Shown here one piece after another: positions 1 to 9,732 of a DNA stretch of 64,000 nt; position 1 is the stretch's first letter, and each line of letters starts with the position of its first letter. Location of the stretch: assembly GCA_900318565.1 (NCBI GenBank), contig ONLD01000006.1, forward strand, positions 1 through 64,000. Direction: 5' to 3'. The notes below the pieces were generated by a model. The model was not told where the DNA came from. It made no database searches and saw only the letters and a list, made by a program, of their open reading frames with translations. This stretch comes from an uncultured Bacteroidales bacterium. Its GTDB lineage: Bacteria > Bacteroidota > Bacteroidia > Bacteroidales > UBA932. The position numbers were made by a program, and so were the translations under genes.

Positions 1-117
1 AGTATATGCCGGGACATCGCCGGACGTATGGGCGGCAGGGTGTTCCTCGACACGTCCTACCCCGGACCAGGCGCCAGGTTCGTATTCGCAGTGAAAATCA
101 AGACCAACGAAAACTAA
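1..117 (+). CDS. Sensor histidine kinase, C-terminal end (partial)
   Basis: The first 38 codons are open from base 1 and end at TAA 115-117. The peptide contains SICRDIAGRMGGRVFLDTSY followed by GARFVFAV, which matches the last helix and strand of a HATPase_c domain in Bacteroidales sensor kinases. The rest lies outside the window, so the sensor type is unknown. It ends 12 bp before a stand-alone receiver gene on the same strand, so it is a natural candidate for that receiver's phosphodonor. The family call rests only on these 38 residues. Confidence 0.7.
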   Translation, partial: SICRDIAGRMGGRVFLDTSYPGPGARFVFAVKIKTNEN

Positions 118-129
118 ACATATTTTGCA

Positions 130-555
130 ATGACTCCTTTATACGCGCAAAACCACGATTACTCGAAGTTCCTTGTCCTTGCAGTGGATGACATTCCCCT
201 CAACCTCCTGCTGGTGCAGAAGATGCTGGGACGCTTCAATTTCCGTATCAAGACCGCAGCCAACGGCGAGCAGGCCCTCCAGTCAGTTGCCGCCGAAAAG
301 CCGGATCTTATCCTGCTCGACCTTATGATGCCCGTGCTCGACGGATTTGAAGTTATACGCCGCCTGCGCGCCAATCCCGAGACTGCCGACATCCAGATCG
401 TCATCCTCTCCGCACTAAACTCCAACGAAGATGTGGTCAAGGGCTTCAACGTGGGAGCAAACGACTTCATTATGAAGCCCATCATTATGGAAAAGCTGCT
501 CAGCTGCGTGGTGACGCAGCTCCAGCTCGTAGAGGCCAGGAAAGCAGAGAAATAG
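130..555 (+). CDS. Single-domain response regulator (CheY-like receiver)
   Basis: This 141-residue protein is a receiver domain without an output domain. The acidic pair is D20-D21, the phosphoacceptor is D64 in LILLDLMMP, S94 is the switch Ser/Thr position, and K116 is the conserved lysine in MKPI. It would take phosphate from a histidine kinase and act by protein contact. It lies just after a kinase tail, and its stop abuts the start of the next gene (TAG then ATG), which implies co-translation. It is strikingly similar to the receiver at 21440-21820 at the other end of the fimbria island, sharing runs such as VAAEKPDLILLD, ILSALNSN and KPIIMEKL. Confidence 0.9.
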   Translation: MTPLYAQNHDYSKFLVLAVDDIPLNLLLVQKMLGRFNFRIKTAANGEQALQSVAAEKPDLILLDLMMPVLDGFEVIRRLRANPETADIQIVILSALNSNEDVVKGFNVGANDFIMKPIIMEKLLSCVVTQLQLVEARKAEK

Positions 556-1899
556 ATGCGGAAGCTACTGTTTATTTCGCTCGCGTATGTCCTGTTGTTG
601 CTCCGTCCCGCAGGGGCAGGGGCGCAGATCGTCAACCGGCTCAAGGTTGATGACGACACCTTCCAGCGCTATGCCTGGGGGCGTATGCAGCAGTTCAATC
701 CCGACAATCTGCATCTGTCCGATTCCCTTTACAGGGTCGGCACCGAGCAGCAGAATTTCCGCTACCGCTGCCTCGCCCTCTCGTTAGAATTCCCGGTGCG
801 CTTCGCCCTGGGCGAGTACGAGAGGATGGATGAGGCCGTGGGGGAAATCAAGCGTATGCTCGAAAAGCGCAAGGACACTCGTTCTTTCTACTACCCCGTG
901 ATCCACGAGTACTGCCAATTACTGATCCACATCGGCAGGGCCTCCGACGCAATGCTTGAGGCGCGCGCAATGGAGCGCATAGCGGGCGAGGAGAAAAGCG
1001 CCCTGGGCAAGATGTACGCCCGCCGCATCATCGGCCTCATCCAGAGCTACCGCACCAATTCCTACCTTGCCATCCAGAACTTCACGATGGCGGCAGATTA
1101 CTGCAAGGAAGCTCGCTGCGAGCAGGAACTGCCCAACCTTTACATCCTGATAGCGCAGGAGTACATCAAGATGCGCGAGTTCGAGAAAGCGGAGGAATTC
1201 TGCGTCAAGGCGGAAGAGTACCAGCAATTCTTCCCTTCCCTGCACACCAAGACGCAGATGACGCGGGCCTACCTCTACAACGCAAAGGAAGACTGGAAGG
1301 CCTTCTGGAAGACATACGACGCCCTTGTGAGCGACCCGCTCTACAAAGTGCAGGCCGACAATGATTCGCGCTACGAAATGGATGTGGCCTACCTTCAGTC
1401 CAAAGGCCTCCTGGAAGAGGCACTGGCCAAGGCCGACTCGCTGGGCACCGCCCGTATGCGCCACGCCCTCAAGCACGGAATCTATGCGGCCGGCGGCTCC
1501 TTCGAGCCTGCATACGGAGAGCTTTCCAGTCTTATGGCGGAGAAGGACTCAATTTATATCAAAGTGCAGAACGAAGATATGGCCATCCTCGACGCCGAAA
1601 TGAACAACGCCCAGCTCCGTCAGGAAGCCGAAAGGCTGATGCACCAGAACCAGAACACCATCCTTATCGGATTCCTGGTGATGTTTGCGATTGCGTTTTT
1701 CGCCATCCTGTTCTCCCAGTGGCAGCTGAGACAGAACCTCGACGAAATGAGGCAGAAAAACAACCAGATGCTCCTGGCGCGCCGCGCGTACCAGAAAGCC
1801 CTGGACTCCAAGGAAGCCGAGAATTCCTTCCGTATCCAGATGCTCCAAAACCGAACCACGAACATTCTTACCGATTATGAAGATATCCTCAATCTTTAA
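556..1899 (+). CDS. TPR-like periplasmic sensor protein with one transmembrane helix
   Basis: A 447-residue protein with a cleavable signal peptide (MRKLLFISLAYVLLLL...GAGAQ). A long helical region follows with TPR-like helix pairs such as EFEKAEEFCVKAEEY. One transmembrane helix lies near residues 368-391 (ILIGFLVMFAIAFFAILF), and the cytoplasmic tail is coiled-coil. This is the layout of the N-terminal half of TPR-type hybrid sensor kinases and TPR-HTH regulators of Bacteroidales, but no kinase or DNA-binding domain follows. It starts directly at the stop of the receiver gene and overlaps the next gene by 23 bp. I infer that it passes an envelope signal to the adjacent receiver or kinase. 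Confidence 0.7.
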   Translation: MRKLLFISLAYVLLLLRPAGAGAQIVNRLKVDDDTFQRYAWGRMQQFNPDNLHLSDSLYRVGTEQQNFRYRCLALSLEFPVRFALGEYERMDEAVGEIKRMLEKRKDTRSFYYPVIHEYCQLLIHIGRASDAMLEARAMERIAGEEKSALGKMYARRIIGLIQSYRTNSYLAIQNFTMAADYCKEARCEQELPNLYILIAQEYIKMREFEKAEEFCVKAEEYQQFFPSLHTKTQMTRAYLYNAKEDWKAFWKTYDALVSDPLYKVQADNDSRYEMDVAYLQSKGLLEEALAKADSLGTARMRHALKHGIYAAGGSFEPAYGELSSLMAEKDSIYIKVQNEDMAILDAEMNNAQLRQEAERLMHQNQNTILIGFLVMFAIAFFAILFSQWQLRQNLDEMRQKNNQMLLARRAYQKALDSKEAENSFRIQMLQNRTTNILTDYEDILNL

Positions 1900-2299
1900 G
1901 AACCACCGCAGCGAGCTTGTCGCCCTGGTGATATTCCTGTCCGGCTCCACCCTCGGTATGCTGGGCCTCATCAATAAAGTGCCCCTGCTGCTGGGTATCC
2001 TCGGGATAGTCATCCTGGCTTCCGGCCTGTTCTTCTTCTGCATACGCTACACCTCGGAAAAGGTGTACAAGGAGTACTACAAAGACAGCTACGAGATTGA
2101 GCACGAGACTATTGAAGAAGAAATCCTCAAGTCTATGCGCTACCACCGCTACCAGGAAGCCGTCATTGCGCGCTACGAAAGCGCGTGCAGGGACCTCGGC
2201 CTCGTGGACGAGCAGAAAGACTGGCTCCTGGACCTTCTGATGGCAGAGAAGAACAAAGTGGACGAGGAACTCAACGCCCAGGGCGGCGGCCACATCTAG
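1877..2299 (+). CDS. Small membrane protein with two predicted helices, unknown function
   Basis: A 140-residue protein whose ATG lies inside the last codons of the upstream gene (23-bp overlap, different frame), so translation is probably coupled. Two hydrophobic segments are visible at about residues 14-32 and 35-56. A charged helical cytoplasmic tail follows (EIEHETIEEEILKSMRYHRYQEAVIARYESA). I do not recognise the family. It closes the kinase-receiver-TPR unit and may be a signalling accessory. Confidence 0.65.
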   Translation: MKISSIFKNHRSELVALVIFLSGSTLGMLGLINKVPLLLGILGIVILASGLFFFCIRYTSEKVYKEYYKDSYEIEHETIEEEILKSMRYHRYQEAVIARYESACRDLGLVDEQKDWLLDLLMAEKNKVDEELNAQGGGHI

Positions 2300-2461
2300 G
2301 CCCCCTTCGCGGCCGCGCGGCAGGGACGCGCCTGGCGCACTGCAGGCGGCAGGACGGGAGCTCCCGGCAGCAGGACGAGAGCGGTGCGGGGGAACGGTGC
2401 AGGAAGTGAACGGGAGCGGAACCGGCCAGATTTCTCCCGAATCCCCCTAATAACACCAAAA
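2300..2461. other. Gene-free GC-rich spacer between converging genes
   Basis: About 160 bp between the signalling unit and the end of the fimbrial operon. The first 130 bp are very GC-rich. Short open frames exist on both strands, but none has a recognisable start or family. It leads into the terminator hairpin at 2462-2490. Confidence 0.5.
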
Positions 2462-2490
2462 CGGGAGAGATCTTTTCAGATTCTCTCCCG
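2462..2490. terminator. Bidirectional hairpin terminator
   Basis: CGGGAGAGA at 2462-2470 pairs with TCTCTCCCG at 2482-2490 around an 11-nt loop. It sits between the converging signalling unit (plus) and fimbrial operon (minus), where a shared terminator is expected. The U-tract is weak on both strands. Confidence 0.6.
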
Positions 2491-2512
2491 CCTTGCTTAA
2501 GAGACGATTTAA

Positions 2513-5500
2513 CTAATCATCCCAGTATCCGTAGTACACGGTAATCGAAGTGAGCTGATTGCGGTTGTTGTACTGCGTACTGTTCGTACAAGCCATAGTC
2601 ACGGTCACGGTGTTGTCGCCACCTCCTTCTCCGGTAGAACTTGAATTCCAGCGCGTCTTGGTGGACAAGGTGGAAGTTCCGCTTACATCACCAACCACGG
2701 TAACGGTCTGTGCAGATTGGTTATACGCCATATCTATCCTGGTAATACGGCTGTCTTCATAATTAGAAGGTGCAGTGACAACGAAGGAACCTGAGTAATA
2801 TATGTAATTGGGTCTCCACCAAGAGCCGGTATTCTCCATATAACCCATCTCCTGATACCTGTTGTTGCCATTACCACCCTGCACAGTGTTGCTAAACACT
2901 ACATTTTGAGGCGCTGTCGTAAAACTGGGCTCATCTCCATTATTGGTCTTCAGGTTAATGGTGTAATTCCCTGTTCGCCAGACTGAAGCAGTGCGGGCTA
3001 TAGTGGACACGAGACTGTTGACATAATGCGCGGAAGAAAGGGTCACGCTTGAGGTGGAGCCTGCTGTGACAGCCTGCGTCGTCCAAGTGATGCGATGATC
3101 GGTCGTTGCTGTACGGGTAGGAGTGTAAATATAGTATCCGCTTGCTTCCGGACCGGAGATTGTTCCGGTGGTAGAGGTCGGGCTGCCTAAGCCGACAGGG
3201 AGCAGCTTGACGGGCTGCAGGTCGCTGTCGGAAGAGTCGTAGCTGAATCGATAGTAAACGGTCCTGCCTGCCCTTGCCGAAACACTTGTCATAGTGGTCG
3301 TGCCTCCTGCAGTAGTGTAGAATCCGCTGGACGGGAAGGTCTTCGGCACGAAGTGATAACTGGCCGGATTATACTCATCAGCCTCAATCGTCACGGTCGC
3401 ATCAGCACCGGTACGAGTGGTAGCAAGGTTGATCGTCGGAGTGTAGTTGTCCCTGAGGGCAGCTACCGCCGTCGAGGTAGGAGAATACCAGTACCATCCG
3501 TTGTGCGGGTCGGAAGAATCGTTGACCAGGGCGAGACCTGAAGTCGCCGTGGGCCTGACTCCGTCAAATTGGAAATAGACCTTCTCCGGCAGGGGGTCGC
3601 TCTCATCCATATGGAAAGAGAACGGCGCCGCCACGCCGGCGTCATTGGGAACTCCGTCGGTAAACATCAAGTTGGTGAAATCCTTGATCTTATAATTACT
3701 GAACGAAGAATTTGCAGTATTGAAGTACTCGTTGCTCACGTACACCGCCGAAGCGCTCTCGGCCTTGTTGGTCTTGAAGAAACAAGAGAGAGTGACGGTA
3801 TTTCCGGACTTGAACTTGTCCGCCTTCGTCAGCTTGTCATAGTCCGTCTTGGAGAGGGTGCGGACAAACTGGAAAGAGGTATTGTCGGAATTGATTATGG
3901 AATCTCCCGTGACCACGGGCAGGTTGTTGTCCTGCAGAATTTCTTCCGTGCGGCCGTTGTCGGGAGTAAGGCTCATTGCTTCCGCCTCGATATAGAACTT
4001 GAGAGGGAACATACTGGCAGGGAGATTCTTAGGAATTGTAATTCCTACTTCCATAAGCTCACCTTGCTTCTTCAGCACTTTCACAGGATCACAGGAGACC
4101 GTCATCGTCTGACGGCTCAACATTGTATAAGTAACGTTACGGTACAGGGTGCTTTCCTCCCTGACGACTTCGGTTCCGTTGAGTACTGCCGGGACCGTAC
4201 CTGAAACCCTGATATACTGCGAACGCATATTCGCGTGCGGATCATCGGTAGTAATCCTTATTGCGCGCCAGCCCTGGGAGTCATCGGCGGCATCAACAGT
4301 ATAGCCAGTGATAACATTAGAGGAAACTGACTGCAGGGAAATGGTCACAGGATTCGCTTCCGTAGGGGTGCCGGTGGTGTAGTTGTTGTTGTGGTCCGGC
4401 TCGGTGTTGGCTCCCGTGTATTTATTCACATCCGGAATAAACTTATATTTCAGCACAAGCTCCACCGTCTCGCCGTTATCCTCATACGGATACTTGCGGA
4501 TCAAGGTCCGGCTCATTTCAGTGACAAGGATACGGCTCTGGCCGTCGGAAATGTCGGTCAGGGTCTGGGTGGAGATATCGGCAGACACATCGCCGCTACC
4601 CATTGACACAAGTGCATCTTCAGGCGTATCAGCACCGGGCTTAAGGATTGAACGAATCTGGATACGGTATTTGAAATTACGGTAAATAGGATAGTAATCC
4701 TTATTCTCCATCAAGTCCACCTTGTAGAAATAGTCTCCGGAGCTGTCCACGCCGTCATCAGTATCCGGGTCTGTATAATGGCCGTAGATAATAACTACGG
4801 TAGGCTCCTGTTCCTCATTGGGCACCGGGCGCTCATAGAGGAAGAAACTGGAAGACCTCGGGACAGTAGCTGTAGATGAAGAAGGAGAAATGAAATCAGC
4901 CTTGCTAGGGACATCTTTATTGAAAGCTGTGCCAATAGGGAGCAGGGCAGGATATTGAAGGGTCTCCTTCAGTTCGGTGTAGCTCTTATTCTCGTAATTA
5001 TACACGAATCCGCCGGCATAATACGGTGCAAGCGAGCCTTGCGTGGGCACGTTAACGGCTGCAAAAGACTGAGTCACGAAATTGCTGCCCGCCACGTCTT
5101 CGACCACAATCTTTGCAAAATTGCGAATCAGGGGGATGTCGTTAAAATAGGCCTGGGTCTCATCAGAGATTACGAAAGTACCAGTACCGGCATAAACGGT
5201 CTCACCGCCAATGGTCACGGTATCGGCGCCGATAAGGTTGCCGTCGGCATCGCGCTTGGCCTTGATGCCGGGGACGATGAAAGACTGCCAGTACGCGCCT
5301 TGTCCGGGCTCGCTTAGAAGGGACGGAATCAGGGTGGTCTCCTGGTCGTAATCCATACGGTCGGGACCGTTGCCAATAATATGGATGCGGCGCTTGCTGT
5401 TCTCGCTGAGAGTCAGCTGAGCCACAAACTCGTAACGGTTGTCGTTGCCGCCGAGAGAGCCGTTCTGGGTGGCAAGCACAGGGGTCGCCTGTACATACTC

Positions 5501-5749
5501 TTTAAGGTATGCGGAACTGCCGAATACGGCTATATAAATATTCTTAAGATCGCCTTCCGGGGTGTCTCCAAGGGCCTTCGTGCTGGGAGTAAGCTCAGGG
5601 AGGGTCACGCTGAAACGCACCAGGACCTTGCCCTCGGGACCTCCGTCTTCGTCGAGTTCCACCTGCGGAGCCGGGTTTTCCTGCTCCAGACGAGTGCAGG
5701 AGAAGACCAGCGCAGCGGCCAAGAATATGTATAGAAACTTTTTCATCAA
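2513..5749 (-). CDS. Giant DUF4906-type fimbrial lipoprotein (probable tip or adhesin subunit)
   Basis: A 1078-residue lipoprotein with signal peptide and lipobox Cys18 (ALVFSC). The N-terminal part resembles DUF4906/Mfa-like fimbrial proteins: a lysine motif in TPSTKAL, then NIYIAVFGSS, HIIGNGPDRMD and GAYWQSFIVPGI. The remaining ~600 residues are Thr/Ser-rich beta-sandwich-like sequence, and the end is rich in Asn, Tyr and Trp. Its size and place at the distal end of the operon are typical of the least abundant pilus subunit, so a tip adhesin is my inference. It starts 5 bp after the stop of the 813-residue gene and ends at the operon terminator. Confidence 0.75.
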   Translation of the reverse strand: MMKKFLYIFLAAALVFSCTRLEQENPAPQVELDEDGGPEGKVLVRFSVTLPELTPSTKALGDTPEGDLKNIYIAVFGSSAYLKEYVQATPVLATQNGSLGGNDNRYEFVAQLTLSENSKRRIHIIGNGPDRMDYDQETTLIPSLLSEPGQGAYWQSFIVPGIKAKRDADGNLIGADTVTIGGETVYAGTGTFVISDETQAYFNDIPLIRNFAKIVVEDVAGSNFVTQSFAAVNVPTQGSLAPYYAGGFVYNYENKSYTELKETLQYPALLPIGTAFNKDVPSKADFISPSSSTATVPRSSSFFLYERPVPNEEQEPTVVIIYGHYTDPDTDDGVDSSGDYFYKVDLMENKDYYPIYRNFKYRIQIRSILKPGADTPEDALVSMGSGDVSADISTQTLTDISDGQSRILVTEMSRTLIRKYPYEDNGETVELVLKYKFIPDVNKYTGANTEPDHNNNYTTGTPTEANPVTISLQSVSSNVITGYTVDAADDSQGWRAIRITTDDPHANMRSQYIRVSGTVPAVLNGTEVVREESTLYRNVTYTMLSRQTMTVSCDPVKVLKKQGELMEVGITIPKNLPASMFPLKFYIEAEAMSLTPDNGRTEEILQDNNLPVVTGDSIINSDNTSFQFVRTLSKTDYDKLTKADKFKSGNTVTLSCFFKTNKAESASAVYVSNEYFNTANSSFSNYKIKDFTNLMFTDGVPNDAGVAAPFSFHMDESDPLPEKVYFQFDGVRPTATSGLALVNDSSDPHNGWYWYSPTSTAVAALRDNYTPTINLATTRTGADATVTIEADEYNPASYHFVPKTFPSSGFYTTAGGTTTMTSVSARAGRTVYYRFSYDSSDSDLQPVKLLPVGLGSPTSTTGTISGPEASGYYIYTPTRTATTDHRITWTTQAVTAGSTSSVTLSSAHYVNSLVSTIARTASVWRTGNYTINLKTNNGDEPSFTTAPQNVVFSNTVQGGNGNNRYQEMGYMENTGSWWRPNYIYYSGSFVVTAPSNYEDSRITRIDMAYNQSAQTVTVVGDVSGTSTLSTKTRWNSSSTGEGGGDNTVTVTMACTNSTQYNNRNQLTSITVYYGYWDD

Positions 5750-5754
5750 ACTAA

Positions 5755-8196
5755 TTATTTTGTGGTCTGGAACCCTCCCCAGGAGGTCATATGCGAACTA
5801 TCCTGCTCTTCTCCCCAGTACCAAACATCGTACACGCAGCGGGTATAAACCGAATGATATCTATATCTTGTCGTACCGAAATACTGATCATACTGATAAC
5901 TTTGGTTATTCCAGGTGGATTCATCCCCACTTCTGCTCTCCATATTGGAGAAACCGGAGCCGTAATATGCTTCATATCCACCGGCCCAATAATAACTATA
6001 ATATGCAGTTCCGTTGTTATTCTGCCCGCCTGGGCTAAACAATGTCGGTATGATTCCCTTTTCAGACAAAGTCACCAAAAACTCGATTTCCGCATCCGTA
6101 GGAAGCCTCCAACGTCCCGCAGGATAACCATTTTCCTGATAAGCAGCACAGCGGGTTCTCGCATTACGATACCACAAAGCGTTCGTCTTTCCATAGGAAG
6201 ATGCAATCTTCATTACTGGCGCGATAATAGCTTGCGTATTTTCAGCGGTAGCACGATAATTAGCCGCTGAATTCAAGCCTGAAAGAGTTGTTACAATTTC
6301 AGAAGAGCCATCAGTCCTCGGATCCCCAATCATATAGTTGGAGTCGGCAGGAAGCACTGTAACGTGTACTGTGTACTGATTCTGATTATTGTTGTCCCCG
6401 ACGCCATTGACAGTAGACGCATTAACGACGCTACCTATATTATTACCTTCACTATCGGTAATTCCGCTTGTGCTTCTCTGGTTGTTTACAGAAACATAGC
6501 CATTTGACAATTCAGAAGTAATATAAAGAGCCGGATACTGCGTTATCTTCACCGACTGCTTGTAGATGCTCTCTTCAACGTGGTCGGCGTGGTAGAGATT
6601 GTAACGGACAATGTACGGAGAGCAGTCAAAAGACTCTCCGGCATTGTAGTTGTTGTTGAGCGTGTGGTAGTACTTGACATAAGTACCTTCCACCTTCATC
6701 CAGTCCTCACCGTTGTTGAGAGCCTTACGCTGGGCGGCCGTGTACTCGATGTACTTCTGCCCTTCAGCATAATCAGGATTGCCGGCAGCCGCAACACGCA
6801 CTGTGCCTCCGCCATAGGTCGTACCGGCATTCTGCGTGCCATAGTAGGCTTTCGTGGCAGTGATATCCAGCTCCGAGCCGCCCTTCACCTTTGTCAGGGC
6901 AGCAGGGTGCGAAGAAGTGAAGAGCATATCGACGTCCGGGACGTTGTTGAGCACATACTCCTTCGGTTCCACGGACAGGAAGCGCGCCTGACCGATGACG
7001 GCGTGCTTGATGACCACTTCCTTGTCCTGCCACTCAAGCACATAGTAGTGCCCGTTCACCTGGATGGAGGCTTCGTCGGTCTCGCTTCCGAGGATACCCA
7101 CGTCCAGCTTGAAACGGTACCAGTTGTTCTGGACGAAATTGCGGAGATATGTGGTATCAGCCGCATCAGCCCTGGTATCATCAGGGATGATGACTTTGTA
7201 ATAGAACTGCTTCTGTGTGGCCGTGACGTTGTGCGCCGAATCATTGCGGCGGCGCCAGGGGAGGATGAGCTTTATGGACGGCTCAACGGTGGGAGGCGTG
7301 TGGGATGCGTAAGTCCAACGCTGAGGATACACATAAGTCGGGTCCGTGAGCCAGGGATAACCGGCATACTTCGGATCCGTGCTCTTCGTAAAGCTCATTT
7401 GGTTGTTCTTGTAGGAGAAATACACCGGGCTGTCAGAGGGCTTGCCTGAGAGCGTAGTATTGCTCACGCCGTTCTCAATATACATATGGAGGCCGTTGAG
7501 CATAGGCTCCCAGACTTCCTTGTACACGACCTCCTCTTCTTCTATCTTCGTCACACGAGTTACCTGCACGGTGTCCTTGATATTGAGCTGCACGGAAATC
7601 TTGGAAGCGAGCCTGCGAAGTTTCACAAGGCCCTTGGCAATAAGCCGCTTGTTCTTCTGTACGCCGGTAACCTGGGCAAGACCATCCATAACGAAGCTGT
7701 CCTGCAGGTGGCCGGAGGCGGCACTGAAATCACAACTCAAAGGCAAGGCTTTCAGCGCCGGGACGGAAGTGCCGGAGAGATTGCTTTCGTCACTTACCAT
7801 CGTGCCCGGATAATTTGCAACCACATATACCCAGAATGAAGTATTGGCGCCGGGAGCAAGGGTGCTGCTGACGAAGGAGTCAGTGGTATAGGTGGTCACG
7901 GAAGCATCTCCGTCAGACTCTCCGGGAGTAAAACGCTGATGAAGCACAGCATCTTGATTGGTCTTTCCTTCAGGATAGAAGAACACGTCCAGGGTGGAGA
8001 GCAGATTCTCATTCCAATCATTCTCTCCGTCCCGCACTCCGTTCATCCCGGCCCTGGTCTGGGGGTCGAGGCAGCGAATGTCCAGAACGATTCCTTCGCC
8101 TTCGGGGTCTTCAGTCTGAATACCGCTCTCCTGCAGGCAGGAAAGAGGCATCATACAAAGAAGGGCAAGGGCCAATATGCTTCTAATCTTCTTCAT
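5755..8196 (-). CDS. Large fimbrial lipoprotein with C-terminal FISUMP/DUF1566-like lectin-type domain
   Basis: An 813-residue lipoprotein with lipobox Cys20 (MMPLSC) and a DPQTRAG motif that fits the processing site of type V pilins. The N-terminal ~400 residues are fimbrillin-like, including SFVMDGLAQV and KLRRLASKISVQL. The last ~150 residues (ARTRCAAYQENGYPAGRWRL, PTDAEIEFL, YSYYWAGG, TRCVYDVWYWG) look like the FISUMP/DUF1566 fold found at the tips of Bacteroidales surface proteins. ATG overlaps the upstream TAA by one base (TAATG), so the genes are coupled. A ligand-binding tip subunit is inferred; no ligand can be named. Confidence 0.75.
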   Translation of the reverse strand: MKKIRSILALALLCMMPLSCLQESGIQTEDPEGEGIVLDIRCLDPQTRAGMNGVRDGENDWNENLLSTLDVFFYPEGKTNQDAVLHQRFTPGESDGDASVTTYTTDSFVSSTLAPGANTSFWVYVVANYPGTMVSDESNLSGTSVPALKALPLSCDFSAASGHLQDSFVMDGLAQVTGVQKNKRLIAKGLVKLRRLASKISVQLNIKDTVQVTRVTKIEEEEVVYKEVWEPMLNGLHMYIENGVSNTTLSGKPSDSPVYFSYKNNQMSFTKSTDPKYAGYPWLTDPTYVYPQRWTYASHTPPTVEPSIKLILPWRRRNDSAHNVTATQKQFYYKVIIPDDTRADAADTTYLRNFVQNNWYRFKLDVGILGSETDEASIQVNGHYYVLEWQDKEVVIKHAVIGQARFLSVEPKEYVLNNVPDVDMLFTSSHPAALTKVKGGSELDITATKAYYGTQNAGTTYGGGTVRVAAAGNPDYAEGQKYIEYTAAQRKALNNGEDWMKVEGTYVKYYHTLNNNYNAGESFDCSPYIVRYNLYHADHVEESIYKQSVKITQYPALYITSELSNGYVSVNNQRSTSGITDSEGNNIGSVVNASTVNGVGDNNNQNQYTVHVTVLPADSNYMIGDPRTDGSSEIVTTLSGLNSAANYRATAENTQAIIAPVMKIASSYGKTNALWYRNARTRCAAYQENGYPAGRWRLPTDAEIEFLVTLSEKGIIPTLFSPGGQNNNGTAYYSYYWAGGYEAYYGSGFSNMESRSGDESTWNNQSYQYDQYFGTTRYRYHSVYTRCVYDVWYWGEEQDSSHMTSWGGFQTTK

Positions 8197-9725
8197 TATC
8201 GTCTGGAGAATATATAGTTACGGTCTTTGTCGATCAGCTCGGCATCTCCCTCTATCTCACGGTCATTGGGAAGCACGACAGTAAACGAAAGCTGAATCGT
8301 GCGCTCCTCTCCGCCGGTATCGAGAGCTGAAGGACGGACTTCGAAAATGAGTCGCCCGCCGGTAATGGTAATTTCCGAGGGAACGATGTCAAAATAAGCG
8401 GGATAGGCACCGATCTTCTTGATCACAAGAGTCGCGCCCTTGAGGGAGGAAATAGAGAGCTCGCACTGGGCTACAGGATTCTCAGTAGTAAGGTGCACTA
8501 TTTTGCCCTCTGGAGTAGGATAATTGACTTTCAGCTTACCATCGCCGGGCGTAGTGATGGATTCGGAGTTGAAACTCATCTCGTGCTCGTTGTAATCCCA
8601 GGGGATGGTCTCGCTGACAATCTGAATCGACTTGTCGGTAAACTCGATGTTGAGGTGGACCCTGGTGCCGGCTTTCCACTCACGGAATGGGAAACTGACA
8701 CGGGCGCTTTCTTCGGCACCGCCGTTGACCCTGAACTTGAGCTCGAGAACCGCATTCCTGGGGTCATAGATAGGGTCGCCGAAAATGTCCTGACCGATAA
8801 TATCCTGAGGAGCAGCCTGCAAGGCCGTCAGAGGCCAGGTCATATAATACACTCCGGCTCCGGTGCCGCTCATCTTGGCGCCGGAAAACACGTCGTACTT
8901 TTCGTCGGGAGCCACAATCTTGCCTGCCATTTTGGAGGCGGAGAAGAAAGGCTTCGAGGCATCGGTCTCAAGGTGGTATTCCGGGGTTATGTTTTCGGAA
9001 TCCGAAGAGAAGTCGATAGTAGCCCAGCCTTTGTGCAGGAAGAGGTCTGTCCCCTCGTAGAGAGTGCTCAAGCCTGTAATTTCAATGTTGCTGGACGTCG
9101 ATTTGTTTTCGAAAGTGAGGCTGATGGCAGTGAAAAGGTGCTTGCACTGAAGGGCTATGTAGGAGTAGTCGCCTGAAGCGGCATCCCTCTTTATCACCTG
9201 CTTGGCAAATACAAAATCATATTGCGGCACGCTCTCAAGCGCCTGGAAGGTATAGGTCGGCGTGGTCAGTATCCGGGTGCTTTCGTCAAACGCAGGGTCG
9301 AAACCGAAGAATCCGGAGGTAGAAGTGCCGGAAGCGCCGCAGGCCTTGTCGAAATCCAGCCAGCCGAAGAAACTGTGGGTGCCGCTCTTGGTCCAGCGGT
9401 ACTCATTGCCGCCCACATAAGGCCAGAACGTTCCGCCGTCGTAGGTGACCACGTCGTCGATGTACTTTACCGTCTGCCCGGGAAGTATGTCGGTCTGGGT
9501 GCCGCCGGAAACGATGGTACCCTCAAAATCGGACAGATAGTCGTACACCTTCACCCTGGTACCCACCACGTCAAGCCCGGATGCTTCCAGGAAACCTTTC
9601 GTCTCCGGAACCACGGAAGGAGCGAAGCACAACTTCTCCCCTTTCGGCAGCTCGTCCCTCTTGCAGGAAGAGGCCAGGGCGAGGAGCAGAAGCGCAAAGG
9701 ATATGTATTTTATACTACTTTTCAT
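8196..9725 (-). CDS. Fimbrillin-family lipoprotein, 509 residues
   Basis: Start placed at ATG 9725, the first Met that gives a proper signal peptide (MKSSIKYISFALLLLALASSC, lipobox Cys21); 39 extra codons upstream are open but look non-coding. A PETKG motif lies soon after the lipobox. The core (GTRVKVYDYLSDFEG, GGTFWPYVGG, SGTHSFFGWLDFD) fits the Mfa_like_1 fimbrillin family, which folds as two transthyretin-like sandwiches. It is larger than the six tandem paralogs upstream and lacks their closing FDPAV...W motif, so it may be an anchor or adaptor subunit. It is coupled by TAATG to the 813-residue gene. Confidence 0.75.
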   Translation of the reverse strand: MKSSIKYISFALLLLALASSCKRDELPKGEKLCFAPSVVPETKGFLEASGLDVVGTRVKVYDYLSDFEGTIVSGGTQTDILPGQTVKYIDDVVTYDGGTFWPYVGGNEYRWTKSGTHSFFGWLDFDKACGASGTSTSGFFGFDPAFDESTRILTTPTYTFQALESVPQYDFVFAKQVIKRDAASGDYSYIALQCKHLFTAISLTFENKSTSSNIEITGLSTLYEGTDLFLHKGWATIDFSSDSENITPEYHLETDASKPFFSASKMAGKIVAPDEKYDVFSGAKMSGTGAGVYYMTWPLTALQAAPQDIIGQDIFGDPIYDPRNAVLELKFRVNGGAEESARVSFPFREWKAGTRVHLNIEFTDKSIQIVSETIPWDYNEHEMSFNSESITTPGDGKLKVNYPTPEGKIVHLTTENPVAQCELSISSLKGATLVIKKIGAYPAYFDIVPSEITITGGRLIFEVRPSALDTGGEERTIQLSFTVVLPNDREIEGDAELIDKDRNYIFSRR

Positions 9726-9732
9726 AATGGCA

